Part shown: piece after piece, positions 36,106 through 47,292 of the stretch
How positions within the stretch are numbered: the stretch's first letter is position 1
How the letters are laid out: each line of letters starts with the position of its first letter
Assembly: GCA_029570205.1 (NCBI GenBank)
Contig: JAKQSI010000033.1
Location: forward strand, 6,323-70,322
From: Candidatus Omnitrophota bacterium
GTDB taxonomy: Bacteria; Hinthialibacterota; Hinthialibacteria; Hinthialibacterales; JAKPRU01
Reading direction: 5' to 3'
DNA: 64,000 nucleotides
Translations under genes and position numbers: made by a program
Notes under the pieces: generated by a model
The model's database searches: none
Seen by the model: only the letters and a program-made list of their open reading frames with translations
Told to the model about the DNA's origin: nothing

Positions 36106-38463
36106 TCAACGGTTTTCGGCGGATCGGCGCAATTCCCGACTGCACGCATAAAAAGTGTCCAAATCCAGCTCCCGCAAAAAGACCAGGCCCCGCGTGGCCC
36201 GAATTTGCGGACTGGAATGCTCCTGAAACCACTCCCGACCCAGGCAGGTTTTCATCATCTGGTACTGATCCACCTGGATTTTCTGCGCAAGTTCGCAGAA
36301 CGGCCCATCGTGTTCGTAGCTCGGAAACGACGCATCTTTCTGAGAAAGAAACATGTTCATAAACGCGCTTCGAAGAATGGCAAACATGTTGAGCGACACT
36401 GGAACATACATGTTTGCCTCGGAGGGATGGAAACGATACCAAACGTTGCGATATCCCCAAATCCGGATATCCATGCGGTTGGTTCTTTCCACATAAAGAC
36501 GCAGCGCTTCGGTGATCGCCTGAAGCGCCTTGTAGTGAGTATCCGGCCCGCTGGCTTCCGGGTCCAGGGCCACCGTGACGATATCCGCTTCGCTCTCATC
36601 GAAGACATCAAGAATCGGGGGAACATCTCGGCTTGCTGTCGGTTCCTCCGTGAAAATGTCGCCGGTGTAAAATCCGAGACGAAGGTGTCGGACACGCTCG
36701 CAGCGATAGCCGAAATAGCCCCAGAGACATTCTGCCTCCCATTCCCGGCACATCCCTTTCAGCTTCTGAATATGGGGGGGATCTTTTTTGCCCGGATAGC
36801 CGGAAGCAATACTGTGCTTGATTTCGGTGATGCGGGCTTTGATATCTTCCAGCCCGGATCGTCCGAACAGTTCGACCAGGTCTCGCAGCAGACGCCGCGC
36901 GGTTCCCTTGTCACACATCGACTGGCTGCCGCTCGCCACACCGTCCAGGTATTGCCAGACATCCCGATTGCGCGCCACCGGGTTGGCCGGATCAAAATAG
37001 CCTTCGCACATCAGCTTCGCAAACGGAAGCGTGTCGATAAAATTGCGGAGTATCTCGAACCGTTGCAGAAGATAATTGTTCGTAACCGCCGTGAATCCGC
37101 TCGTCATGGTCGCAAACAGGTGCGAATTGGAGTGGTCCCGCATACTGCGCACTACGGCCGGCAGGTATCCCAGCATAATGTCATCGTGATGCGGTTCCGT
37201 GTGAAGGAACTTCTTGTTGGAGGAGGCCCGTCCACCCTTCTCAATCCGCTGAATCAGTCGATCTCGCACAAGACCGGCGAGGACTTCAGGTTTTTCGGAC
37301 CGCTTACGCAGCAGTTCCGCGGCAAATCGGTCCGACTCGAAGTCCTCCTGGGTCAGATCCGTCAATCGCTTCTGCTTTTGCAGGGAAAGGTCGATGATGA
37401 TCCGTTCCGTTTCTTCTTCGCTCACGGATTCCGCCAGCGTCAGAAGATGGAACTTCCGTTCGTGAAGATCTTTGGCGGCTCCCTGGGTAATGAAGAATCG
37501 GGCGTTGGGCAGGCGCTGAAGCGAGGAAGCGGGGATCAGGACATCCTTTTCGCCTTCGATGGCTTTCTTGACAACGCCCGCTTTGGCATCTCCCGCCGCG
37601 ATAATGATCGCCGTGCATTGCGGATTAAACGTAATCGTGCCCAGACCGATCGTAATGACCAGCCGCTTGCGCGCAATTTCGATCCCGCCCAGATCCGAGG
37701 CCGCGGCGGCCTGCGTCATATAGTTGGTGGCACAGAGACGGGTAACCGAATGATGACTGGAACCACGCACATTGAACGCAATATGCCCATCCGGTCCGAT
37801 CCCCCCCAGGAAAAATCCGATCCCGCCCAAGCTGCGAATCTTGTCCTCGTATTCTTCACACCACTGGTCGACTCGATGCAGCAATGCTTTCTGTTCGCAT
37901 TCAAGCGGGGTCTTGCCCGGGCGGCGGCGCAAACTCAGATCAACCACGTTGTCCGGCCAGAGCGCATCAAGAGATTGGTCCGGACGAAGACCGATCTTGT
38001 AACAGTCCATCAGGAGCGTCTTGGAGGGGTCCAATCCGAACCCATCCAGATAAAAACGTCTCACGTATGCATAGAAACTGTTCTCATGCCAAGGATGAAT
38101 GGGGTAAAACTCGTCAATCTGAACAAAATGGAGGCTTTTCATGTCCGGGAATATTCCCGGGTCCAATCCATTTTCCTGAAGAATGGCCTGGGTCCGAGCC
38201 GATTTCCAGGTACTCAAAAGACGCCTGACCCACTGAATGAAATGCTCCGGCGTTTTCCCGGTCGGAAGGGAAATCACACCGCCCGGATTCTGCTGGACCC
38301 ATTCGATGAACCGCAGCGCGGCCAGTTGTCCCAAGGCCGGGAAATTGTCCACGACAATGGTCTTGATTTTCTCGACCGGTGGATACAACAGACGACAGGC
38401 GCAATTTTTCAGCGCGGCTTCCTCCACCTTGCTGACGGATTCTACAGCAGTCTCACTCATCAT
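36106..38463 (-). CDS. Glucosamine-6-phosphate deaminase (NagB-like) fused to a LmbE/PIG-L-type deacetylase domain
   Basis: 785 residues. Domain 1, about 35-360, is NagB-like: VISLPTGKTPEHFIQWVRR, VQIDEFYPIHPWHENSFYAY with the active-site aspartate, and GGIGPDGHIAFNVRGSS. Domain 2, from about residue 415, starts KFLHTEPHHDDIMLGY with the LmbE metal motif (H425, D427, D428 in PHHDD). Later HLRLGFYTGD and FDESEADIVTVALDPEASGP with THYKALQAITEAL fit the deacetylase. The combined activities would remove the acetyl group and the amino group of GlcNAc-6-phosphate or a related amino sugar, in order of use in catabolism. NagB-LmbE fusions are known in Bacteroidetes-type genomes. AGGAG precedes the start. 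Confidence 0.88.
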   Translation of the reverse strand: MMSETAVESVSKVEEAALKNCACRLLYPPVEKIKTIVVDNFPALGQLAALRFIEWVQQNPGGVISLPTGKTPEHFIQWVRRLLSTWKSARTQAILQENGLDPGIFPDMKSLHFVQIDEFYPIHPWHENSFYAYVRRFYLDGFGLDPSKTLLMDCYKIGLRPDQSLDALWPDNVVDLSLRRRPGKTPLECEQKALLHRVDQWCEEYEDKIRSLGGIGFFLGGIGPDGHIAFNVRGSSHHSVTRLCATNYMTQAAAASDLGGIEIARKRLVITIGLGTITFNPQCTAIIIAAGDAKAGVVKKAIEGEKDVLIPASSLQRLPNARFFITQGAAKDLHERKFHLLTLAESVSEEETERIIIDLSLQKQKRLTDLTQEDFESDRFAAELLRKRSEKPEVLAGLVRDRLIQRIEKGGRASSNKKFLHTEPHHDDIMLGYLPAVVRSMRDHSNSHLFATMTSGFTAVTNNYLLQRFEILRNFIDTLPFAKLMCEGYFDPANPVARNRDVWQYLDGVASGSQSMCDKGTARRLLRDLVELFGRSGLEDIKARITEIKHSIASGYPGKKDPPHIQKLKGMCREWEAECLWGYFGYRCERVRHLRLGFYTGDIFTEEPTASRDVPPILDVFDESEADIVTVALDPEASGPDTHYKALQAITEALRLYVERTNRMDIRIWGYRNVWYRFHPSEANMYVPVSLNMFAILRSAFMNMFLSQKDASFPSYEHDGPFCELAQKIQVDQYQMMKTCLGREWFQEHSSPQIRATRGLVFLRELDLDTFYACSRELRRSAENR

Positions 38464-38688
38464 TCGGATCTCCTCTGAATGAAAACAAAACGCCCGTACA
38501 CCATCTTCAACTGCGGGCGGATTGTATCGACCCGTGGGAGATGCAGAGCCAGATATTTCCCGAATTGTATCACGGTATTATCAGAGCCGTATTCGGGGCT
38601 GGAGGGCAATTTACTATGTCCTAGAAGAATAGACTGCCCTGCGGTTTTGCCCAAGCTTACCGGCCTGTTCGGGCTGCTGCCTTTCTTT

Positions 38689-38772
38689 GCCAGGCAGAGA
38701 CGCCTGGCCTACTGGTAGGACAGGCCTACTGGTAGGACAGATCTATTGGTAGGACAGGCCTCCGTGCCTGTC
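38689..38772. repeat. A and B hairpins with a truncated B between
   Basis: A (GCCAGGC-AGAGAC-GCCTGGC) at 38689-38708, then a partial GGACAGGCCTACTGGTA, a further CTATTGGTA, then full B at 38753-38772. They sit downstream of groEL, between it and the NagB-LmbE gene start. The gap 38464-38845 contains only this repeat and the terminator below. Confidence 0.8.
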
Positions 38773-38780
38773 AATAGGCA

Positions 38781-38822
38781 CAGAAACAAACCGCCCGTCC
38801 TTCGTGAGAGGGACAGGCGGTT
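38781..38822 (-). terminator. Terminator-like hairpin after groEL
   Basis: On the minus strand: AACCGCC-T-GTCC, loop of about 11 bases, GGAC-G-GGCGGTT, followed by TGTTTCTG (T-rich, interrupted). The stem ends 24 bases downstream of the groEL stop codon. Two single mismatches lower the certainty. Confidence 0.7.
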
Positions 38823-38845
38823 CATGGATTCGTGTTCAGGCCGGA

Positions 38846-40498
<1,653 letters not shown>

Positions 40499-40538
40499 CT
40501 ATTTTTCAGATTCGATTGTTCGGGGTGGAATCCTGTGT

Positions 40539-40829
40539 TCAACTGAGAATGGCCAGAACATCATCCTCTCGCAGAATCAGATGCTCTTCGCCGTTGATTT
40601 TGACTTCGGTCCCGCCGTACTTGCTGATGAGAATCCGATCGCCCTTTTTGACTTCCATTGGGATCCGTTTCCCGTTCTCATCCAGTTTACCCGGGCCTAC
40701 TTCCACCACAATAGCCTCTTGAGGCTTCTCTTTCGCCGTGTCGGGGATAATAATTCCGCCGCCACTCTTCTGCTCTTCCTGCTCAACTCGCTTGACCAGA
40801 ATTCGGTCAGCCAATGGTTTGACGGCCAT
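40539..40829 (-). CDS. groS: Co-chaperonin GroES (10 kDa)
   Basis: 96 residues from ATG 40829 (AGGAG upstream). [20 protein letters not shown] at the N-terminus, the mobile loop [16 protein letters not shown], and a C-terminal [19 protein letters not shown] are canonical. It caps the GroEL chamber. No CIRCE element (TTAGCACTC-N9-GAGTGCTAA) is visible in the 150 bases upstream, so HrcA-type heat-shock control is not supported here. Confidence 0.97.
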   Translation of the reverse strand: MAVKPLADRILVKRVEQEEQKSGGGIIIPDTAKEKPQEAIVVEVGPGKLDENGKRIPMEVKKGDRILISKYGGTEVKINGEEHLILREDDVLAILS

Positions 40830-41122
40830 GGCAATCTCCTTTCTGTCCGTCCCAAAAATGATAGTGTAGTATTGTATTGCGAATGAATAGTTGCGAGATT
40901 CGTTCAGCAAGCCTGATGCCATAAATCATCCGGTTCCCGCTGTGACATAACTAATTCTTTCGACTGGAGTTAGATTACTCAGTGCGCTGGAGCGCGCGCC
41001 GAAATACGCAGAGTACCTGTTCAAAATGGCAAGCATCCGGTCTCCGGGTGTGCCAAAATGATTCATCCAGCCGGGTGGCAGCGGAAGGCAAAAGAGGGCT
41101 TTCTTGTCCCGATTGGCATAAG

Positions 41123-44100
41123 ATGCGGATCAGCAAAAACCAAGGCTGTATACTTTTATTCATCGCGCTGGTTCCGGCCGCGCTCGGATCATCAGTTGGA
41201 TTGTGGATTCCAAGTCCTTTGCGGCTGCTGCTCACTTTTCTCTGGGTGACTGCGCCAATGGGCGATTTTGTTCTGCGGGCGGGGCACGGCAGAATCCCCT
41301 GGACAATCCGCCGGCCGATGGCCTGTCTCCTGGGATGGTGTATCGCCTCTGTTCTGGCATTGCTCCTGGCGTGCATCGGAGCAAACTGGCTGGTGTTCGG
41401 TATTTTACTGGGCTTGGGAAATGCCGCTGTCATCCTTTTTGAGAAAGAAGGCCGGACCGCAGACTCGCAGCGGATCCATGCCGGATTCTCCGCCCTGTCT
41501 GTTTTTCTCCTCCTGCTTACCGTGATTGCGCTTCTGTATGTATTGAATATGGGCGGGTTTATGGCGCAGGATGGGCGATATCATATCGGTTACATGCTCG
41601 AAGTGATTCAGCGGGGCGGGCCGGGAACTGCCCATCCGTTTCTGGATGGCGGCGATTATGATCCCCGGTATTCCGTTTCCTCCTACCATTCCGTTCTGGC
41701 GTTTTTGTCGGTATTTGCAAAGGTTCCGCATGACGAGGTGTGGTTTTACCTTCCGGCATTTTGGGTGATTCTTGCGGTGGGGGGCTGGCGGTTTTTTGGC
41801 CTCCGGGTGTTTGAGTCACGTCCTGTGGGGGACCTGTGCGCATCGTTCTTTCTTCTGCTTTCGCTGGTGGGCTATCCGGGCGGCCCGGGATTTCACGAGT
41901 TGCGGACCCTGGCGTACCCCGGCGGCATGGCGCTCCATATCCTCTTTCCGGCGTTGATTGCCTGGTCCTGGAACGGTATGCGGTTCCGGTGGGCGCAGGT
42001 TGTTATTCTATTGATTCTTGCGATCACCCTTGCCACGACTCATGTGTTCTATCTTCTTCTTGCTGTTCTGGTTCTCTGCTCCGGTTTCCTCGGATTTTTA
42101 ATTATGGGGGCGGATCGGAGCCGATTGCGGTTCATGGGGATTGAAGTCGGGATTATTCTTCTTTCGGCGGCTCCGGCGATTCTCTGGGGGATGATTCACT
42201 TTAAGGGAATTGAGAATTCCGCCTTTCTGTTCGATATCGAGTCCGGCATTCCGAATGACTATGCGGGCCATATTCTGTTGACCGGCGGAAATCTGTTTAT
42301 TTTAAAGCCGATCCGCTGGCTTACATTGACCGGGCTGAACGCCTGCCCCACCGGTGCGCCCGCGATTGCGCTCATCTTATTTGTTTTGTTCTGGACAAAG
42401 ATTCCACGGGAACCGCGCGCTTTCTTTGCGGGTGTTTTGGTGGTTGTGATCACCCTGATGTCTGTTCCGCCGCTGTTTGTCCTGGTGACCGGCATCATTA
42501 CGCTCTACAAGAGTTTTCGCCTTTTCCAGGCCTTGCCGGTAATTCCGCTATTGGCCGCCGGGACGCTCGCGTTGTCGGACTGGATTGTTCATATTCAGTG
42601 GAAGAATTCGCGCCACCATGGAGTCACTCGCAAGGTTGCTGCGCACGCTGAACCGATCACCCCCACCCTGCCCCTCCCCAGCCATGGGGAGAGGCTCTCC
42701 CCCAACATTGCGGGAGATACAGACCTGCAAGCCTCTCCCCCAAAGATTGGGGGAGACACAGAGGGGGTTGATCTCCTTCCTTCCCCTTCCTGGCTCTCTG
42801 TCGTCGTCTGCCTTGCGCTGTTTGTGATTGCTGTTCCCACATGCCGTACGCGTCTGTTGGAAGTCTACGGAACGTGGAAAAGTGTCAAACCATGGTGGAT
42901 TGAGCCATACCGGGATTTTACCGACCCGATCACGTTCCCTGCCCTGAAAGAGATCGCGTCAAGAGGATATGGCGGAACTGTCCTGGCCGAGCCGCAACCT
43001 GCCATGGCCTATTCGGCATTGTTCGGCGGGAAGGTTGTGGCCATCCCCAGTTTTCACGCTTCTCCGTCGGCAGCCGATATACCGGAACGGCTTGATACGG
43101 TGGATGCGTTCATGCGAGGTTGGCTGGCTCCACAGGAGGCCATTCGCAAATTGCAGCAATATCGGGTAGGCATGGCTTTCTTCCGCTGGTCTCACCTCAG
43201 CCCGCTTGGCGAAGCGGTGTTAGCCTCGTGCATGGAAGAAGAAATAATCATTCCACGTCTCGAACAATCTTCCCCATCCCCCATCCCCCATCCCCCATCC
43301 GCAATCCCTGATCCGCAATCGGCCTTCGCTCTGTTTCACCGACCGGATACGGGATACAAAAATCCCACACCGGTGTTTGTGGATATGGCGATCAAAGACG
43401 GTCAATCTTATCGGCTGAATCGGAACGGGGAGATTTGGGGACCGTCGAATGAGATTGTGGTTTCCGTGGCCTCCGGACTTCTGGAAGATACTGCGGAGCG
43501 GGTCGCAGGCAAGAGTGGGACAAATGAGACAGATGGGACCAACGAAAGAGAGGAATTCGAAGAGGATGCTGCAGAGCGGTTCTTGAGTACACCGGAAGGG
43601 TGGTTGATCGCAACTCGCGCAGGACGATTGTTAAGAGAAGACGGGACCAGGATCGACTTGTCTGATGTGGAAAAAAAGAAGTGGGAGAAACCCATCGGGA
43701 TATTGCCGTCGCCGGACCGGAAAAACATCTTGTTGCTTGGAAGCAATGGATGCTGGTGGAAAACGAGGGATGGAACCCTGGAGGATATATTACCCGACTG
43801 GAGAACCGCACCATTGTGCAGTGCCTGGCGAGACCCGCGCGGAGGCATTCTCTCTCTGAATATCCACGGTGGCGTCCTCTCGTTCGGCAAGACTTTCCTG
43901 AGCGAGAAAGGCTTTTCCCAAGTTCAGGCACAGTGGGGAGCGAGGGCGGGCAGTCTCGACATGGCAACAGACCTGGCCCTGGACCCATCGGGGTCCTGTC
44001 TTTATCTTCTGACACGAACCGGGGATGTCTACCGATGTGTTCCGGGATCCCCGCCCGCAATTTTTTGGCGGGTGGATCAACCTGCCCAGTCGATATGGCT

Positions 44101-44194
44101 TGCGATGGAATGTCACGGGAATGATATGCTTTTGATGGACTGCGCGGGGTATATACTCCGTATCCCCCTATCGAACGGGAGCACAGCCGGATGA
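41123..44194 (+). CDS. Very large polytopic membrane protein with C-terminal beta-propeller-like region and in-frame repeat inserts
   Basis: 1023 residues from ATG 41123; GTG 40982 would add 47 residues. The first half has about 13 membrane segments and an outer-loop block YHIGYMLEVIQRGGPGTAHP with YDPRYSVSSYHSVLAF, reminiscent of GT-C or YfhO-type glycosyltransferases. The second half is soluble and beta-rich (GWLIATRAGRLLREDGTRI; PSGSCLYLLTRTGDVYRC). Three low-complexity insertions interrupt it in frame: about residues 510-551 (E family), 716-735 (IPHPPSAIPDPQ) and 795-808 (SGTNETDGTNERE). Its stop overlaps the next start by ATGA. It opens a three-gene operon. Function is unknown; an envelope glycan transferase is possible. 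Confidence 0.75.
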   Translation: MRISKNQGCILLFIALVPAALGSSVGLWIPSPLRLLLTFLWVTAPMGDFVLRAGHGRIPWTIRRPMACLLGWCIASVLALLLACIGANWLVFGILLGLGNAAVILFEKEGRTADSQRIHAGFSALSVFLLLLTVIALLYVLNMGGFMAQDGRYHIGYMLEVIQRGGPGTAHPFLDGGDYDPRYSVSSYHSVLAFLSVFAKVPHDEVWFYLPAFWVILAVGGWRFFGLRVFESRPVGDLCASFFLLLSLVGYPGGPGFHELRTLAYPGGMALHILFPALIAWSWNGMRFRWAQVVILLILAITLATTHVFYLLLAVLVLCSGFLGFLIMGADRSRLRFMGIEVGIILLSAAPAILWGMIHFKGIENSAFLFDIESGIPNDYAGHILLTGGNLFILKPIRWLTLTGLNACPTGAPAIALILFVLFWTKIPREPRAFFAGVLVVVITLMSVPPLFVLVTGIITLYKSFRLFQALPVIPLLAAGTLALSDWIVHIQWKNSRHHGVTRKVAAHAEPITPTLPLPSHGERLSPNIAGDTDLQASPPKIGGDTEGVDLLPSPSWLSVVVCLALFVIAVPTCRTRLLEVYGTWKSVKPWWIEPYRDFTDPITFPALKEIASRGYGGTVLAEPQPAMAYSALFGGKVVAIPSFHASPSAADIPERLDTVDAFMRGWLAPQEAIRKLQQYRVGMAFFRWSHLSPLGEAVLASCMEEEIIIPRLEQSSPSPIPHPPSAIPDPQSAFALFHRPDTGYKNPTPVFVDMAIKDGQSYRLNRNGEIWGPSNEIVVSVASGLLEDTAERVAGKSGTNETDGTNEREEFEEDAAERFLSTPEGWLIATRAGRLLREDGTRIDLSDVEKKKWEKPIGILPSPDRKNILLLGSNGCWWKTRDGTLEDILPDWRTAPLCSAWRDPRGGILSLNIHGGVLSFGKTFLSEKGFSQVQAQWGARAGSLDMATDLALDPSGSCLYLLTRTGDVYRCVPGSPPAIFWRVDQPAQSIWLAMECHGNDMLLMDCAGYILRIPLSNGSTAG
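42651..42775 (+). repeat. E-family hairpin cluster inside the coding sequence at 41123-44194
   Basis: Three hairpins: CTCCCCA-GCCA-TGGGGAG, a weaker CTCCCCCAACATTGCGGGAG, and a perfect 10-bp stem TCTCCCCCAA-AGA-TTGGGGGAGA. They translate in frame to PLPSHGERLSPNIAGDTDLQ and onward, without stops. The insert falls in a loop between two membrane segments. Same family as 32620-32670. Confidence 0.8.
43265..43325 (+). repeat. CCCCCAT-type repeat inside coding sequence 41123-44194
   Basis: Several direct repeats of CCCCAT (CCCATCCCCCATCCCCCATC), then CCGCAATCCCTGATCCGCAA; encodes SPSPIPHPPSAIPDPQSAF. It reads as low-complexity insertion in a coding frame. Confidence 0.6.
43500..43560 (+). repeat. 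F-family repeat inside coding sequence 41123-44194
   Basis: AGTGGGACAAATGAGACAGA then TGGGACCAACG, coding for SGTNETDGTNERE. A matching non-coding copy is at 56844-56872 (TGGGACGGATGAGACGAATA, GGACCAATGG). Confidence 0.6.
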
Positions 44195-47100
44195 ATCGCA
44201 AACGGAACCGGACCTGGCTGAGGCCGTTGCTGCTATTGGCGGCAGTTTGTGGTTTGTTCATCACACCCCGAGTCCTTCAGGCCGAGACCCCCATTCCTCT
44301 GAAACGAATCATCCTGGAAGGCAAGGTCGTTACCGCTGACGATCAGACTCCGCTGAACCGCGTCCACGTTGCCATTTATGCCGGTGGAGATGAACCGCTT
44401 GCGTGGGAATGGACACGAGCGGATGGATCGTTCCATTTCGGAAATGTTACGTTCATCCCCGGGATATACCAGGTCCGGCTGCGATCGGATAACCAGATCA
44501 TCAAGGACGCTACGGCGGAAATCTCGCTTCCGGAATTGGCTCCAGGAGAGACACCAGAGACTCTCCTGACTGCCAATCGATTCCTTTCGGCGCAGGGAAT
44601 CCTCAAGCAGGAGATCAATCAGGTTATTGTTGATCGCGTCGCGGAGGTCACAGAGCAGGACAAAGAAACGGTACGGAAAGTCATGACCGCCTTGATTGAT
44701 GCGGTCAATAATTTCTACATCCGTTATCCAGTGACTCTGACCATGGAAAAGGTGGAGAATCTGACCTTGCAGACAGTGGACCTGCGTGGAAGTGTGCGGG
44801 GACTGTTGGGAAAGAGCCGTTTGCGTGGCGGTGTAGTGCGATTTCTCTATAGAGATTATGTTATTGCCAATCCCCAGACCGGCGCGGATAACAAGTTTGT
44901 CTATGAAGACGTTCAGGTTCCCCTGGGAACGATCAAGGTTGTGGCAAGCGACCGATTCGGCCTGTTCCAACAGGCGGAGAAAGAATATGAGATCACACCG
45001 GAAACCACGGTGCTGGAGGTCGAAGATCTCACATGCAGTTTGCGCCTATGGGTGAAAGCGGTCGGGGCACTGATCGCCGGAGCGGTGATCTGGCTGATTG
45101 TTCATAGCCGACGGTCTCCGCCGGAGAATCACCCACCCCAGACGGGAACGCCTGCAGGCGATTCGAATTCCCCAGGGGAGCCTTTTCTATTGAAGATCGA
45201 ACGCGGGATTGATTTCCTTCGCCCGCAAGTCCGCCGGTTTCGTCAACGCGCCGCAAGGTATTGGGGGCGAAGGGAGGATGAGATAAAAGAGACACTCATT
45301 GTTTCTCCCTGGTTATGGATGCACGGCGGGATGTGTGTCGTCCTGCTGTTGTGGGCAGGGCTGCAACTATACGGTCATACCATCCAGGCCGGTGGGCCAT
45401 TGCCTGCGCCGGAGGCCGGTGCGGTGAGCCATGCTCAACAACTCCGCGATGCGTCTACGGAAAACGATGGGGAATTGTATGAAAACGCGCTTCAAGTCCC
45501 TCCCGACTTCGCCCCATTTCAAGTTCTGATCTGGTCGCGAGTTCTGGCTGCCGCTCGGTTCAACCAGACCGCTTGGCAGTGCCTCCATCTAGCTCTTTTC
45601 TGCGGGGCGGTTTTGCTCACCGGCCTGGCAGTCTGGGCCTTATCCCAACGCGCGTTTCGCTTGCCCTCCGGAGGAACAACCGCCGGGCTGTGCGCATCGG
45701 TCCTGCTTCTTCTCTGTCCGGGCGCGATTCGGTACTCATGCAGTTTGTACCCGGAGACTGTCTCATTGTTTCTAATCAGTGCGACACTTGCCGCCTGGTG
45801 TTTCGCCGGCGTGACCCCATGGCGACCGACACTCACTCTTTGCTCTTTTCTCCTGGGATTTGTTTTTCTTTTCCATCCGACACATGGGATTCTGGTTGCC
45901 GTGGTACTTGGCATCGCAACCCTGTTTCGACAGCGATTGTCCCGGAGTTCACTGAGTGATCTTCTTTTTCTTCTCCTACCGGCTGTCGTGATGGTTACGG
46001 TGGTCAGCCGGATTTTCCTTCCCGAAACCAGTCAGGTCACCCGCGCATTTCTGGAACGCGGGGAACATCTCGGCTGGTTTGCAGGTCTGGTATGGTGTTT
46101 CGAGCGGCTCGTGATGGATTACTCGCCGTACCGCGAGGCAATGGCGGCAATTCTCCTGTTGTCCGGCGCAATGGTCTGGATCAGCCCATCGCGTCGCGTA
46201 AAAGGGTTGGCGGCAGGCTGGGCAGCAGGCATTTTGACAATCACTTTAATGAGCGGGAAATACTGGTCATCCCTGCTGGCGTTGCTCCCCGTCCTGGCGC
46301 TTTTCCCTGCCTTGGCCGCCGAGGCCGCGGTCAGTATGACCGAAAACCGTCAGCGTCAGTCCTACGCCATCACCATTGCAACCCTGGTCTTTTTTGCCGC
46401 GCCGTTCACTCAGGCCGGAACATACCAATACCCGTACAGTCGCGCAGGCAAGGAATGGAAGGTTGTGTTGGAGAACCTTCTGCCGACCATCGATCTGGAG
46501 AATGGCGCATTAATCATTGGAGAAAACAGCTTTCTTAACAGCGAGATTGTGAATGTGGCCCTCGTGGAACGCTACGAGGCCAACCTTCGGAAAATCTACC
46601 GCCCTGACTTTCAGGGAACTATCGGGTCCAACGGCGCGCGAATTGCCGATGCCTCCCAGACCGCTCAGGAAATCGATCGCTGGCTCCGCAACAACCTGGT
46701 GGGAAGTGTAAGCGCCATCGAACTGCTTCCGGGACACCCGCTGCTCAACGACAACTCATTCATGCAGCAGGAGGGTTGGTCACAAACCTGGGTGAACCTT
46801 CTCAAATCACAACCATGGTGGCCTGAGACACACACAACAGTCCTCGACGTCGAGAAAGTGGCAATCCACACATATAAGAAACTTATCGAAAAGACGAACA
46901 TCGGGTATTCAAGGAGACTCGACACACCGTACGCGGGAATCACCGACTTGTCTCTCCTGGATGATCACGGCATGTATACCGTTGAGGTCCCGGCCGGTTC
47001 TCCCATAGTCGCGCAGGCCCGGATCAGTAATCTTCTGGACAGTGAATTGCGGGCCACGATCTGGTGGGTCATCTCCAAGCGGTTTTCCGATCGGCCTTAT

Positions 47101-47292
47101 GAACAGGTAATAACGGAAACAAGGCAAAAGGTTACCGTTGCGCCACTGGCATGCGAGGTTTTCAATACCACACTCCCCATGCCTTCAACAGGCGGTCGGT
47201 ACTGGGCAGTCGTCTACCTGCACGATGAGTTGGGGAACCATCTTGATGCCGCTTATCTTGCGGATGATGTTCATGTAGAGGAAACAAGATGA
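44191..47292 (+). CDS. Large membrane protein with N-terminal carboxypeptidase-regulatory-like domain
   Basis: 1033 residues; it starts on an ATGA overlap with the preceding gene and ends on an ATGA overlap with the next. Signal-anchor at about residues 10-30 (LLLLAAVCGLFITPRVLQA). Residues 38-100 form a carboxypeptidase-regulatory-like fold (LKRIILEGKVVTADDQTPLN, then GSFHFGNVTFIPGIYQVRL). A first membrane segment is at about 290-310, and a second half with about 10 further segments runs to about residue 735, including a polar loop like PETVSLFLISATLAAWCF. The C-terminal part is soluble and beta-rich, containing ENSFLNSEIVNVALVERYEA. It has GT-C-like organisation; no enzyme motif is certain. 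Confidence 0.75.
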   Translation: MNRKRNRTWLRPLLLLAAVCGLFITPRVLQAETPIPLKRIILEGKVVTADDQTPLNRVHVAIYAGGDEPLAWEWTRADGSFHFGNVTFIPGIYQVRLRSDNQIIKDATAEISLPELAPGETPETLLTANRFLSAQGILKQEINQVIVDRVAEVTEQDKETVRKVMTALIDAVNNFYIRYPVTLTMEKVENLTLQTVDLRGSVRGLLGKSRLRGGVVRFLYRDYVIANPQTGADNKFVYEDVQVPLGTIKVVASDRFGLFQQAEKEYEITPETTVLEVEDLTCSLRLWVKAVGALIAGAVIWLIVHSRRSPPENHPPQTGTPAGDSNSPGEPFLLKIERGIDFLRPQVRRFRQRAARYWGRREDEIKETLIVSPWLWMHGGMCVVLLLWAGLQLYGHTIQAGGPLPAPEAGAVSHAQQLRDASTENDGELYENALQVPPDFAPFQVLIWSRVLAAARFNQTAWQCLHLALFCGAVLLTGLAVWALSQRAFRLPSGGTTAGLCASVLLLLCPGAIRYSCSLYPETVSLFLISATLAAWCFAGVTPWRPTLTLCSFLLGFVFLFHPTHGILVAVVLGIATLFRQRLSRSSLSDLLFLLLPAVVMVTVVSRIFLPETSQVTRAFLERGEHLGWFAGLVWCFERLVMDYSPYREAMAAILLLSGAMVWISPSRRVKGLAAGWAAGILTITLMSGKYWSSLLALLPVLALFPALAAEAAVSMTENRQRQSYAITIATLVFFAAPFTQAGTYQYPYSRAGKEWKVVLENLLPTIDLENGALIIGENSFLNSEIVNVALVERYEANLRKIYRPDFQGTIGSNGARIADASQTAQEIDRWLRNNLVGSVSAIELLPGHPLLNDNSFMQQEGWSQTWVNLLKSQPWWPETHTTVLDVEKVAIHTYKKLIEKTNIGYSRRLDTPYAGITDLSLLDDHGMYTVEVPAGSPIVAQARISNLLDSELRATIWWVISKRFSDRPYEQVITETRQKVTVAPLACEVFNTTLPMPSTGGRYWAVVYLHDELGNHLDAAYLADDVHVEETR

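Noticed and set aside
36205-38478. 757-codon open frame on the plus strand opposite the NagB-LmbE gene
   Set aside because: The minus strand has clear NagB and LmbE motifs; the opposite frame has none and is a by-product of GC-rich codon use.
40830-40981. CIRCE/HrcA operator upstream of groES
   Set aside because: No TTAGCACTC-N9-GAGTGCTAA or close variant was found.
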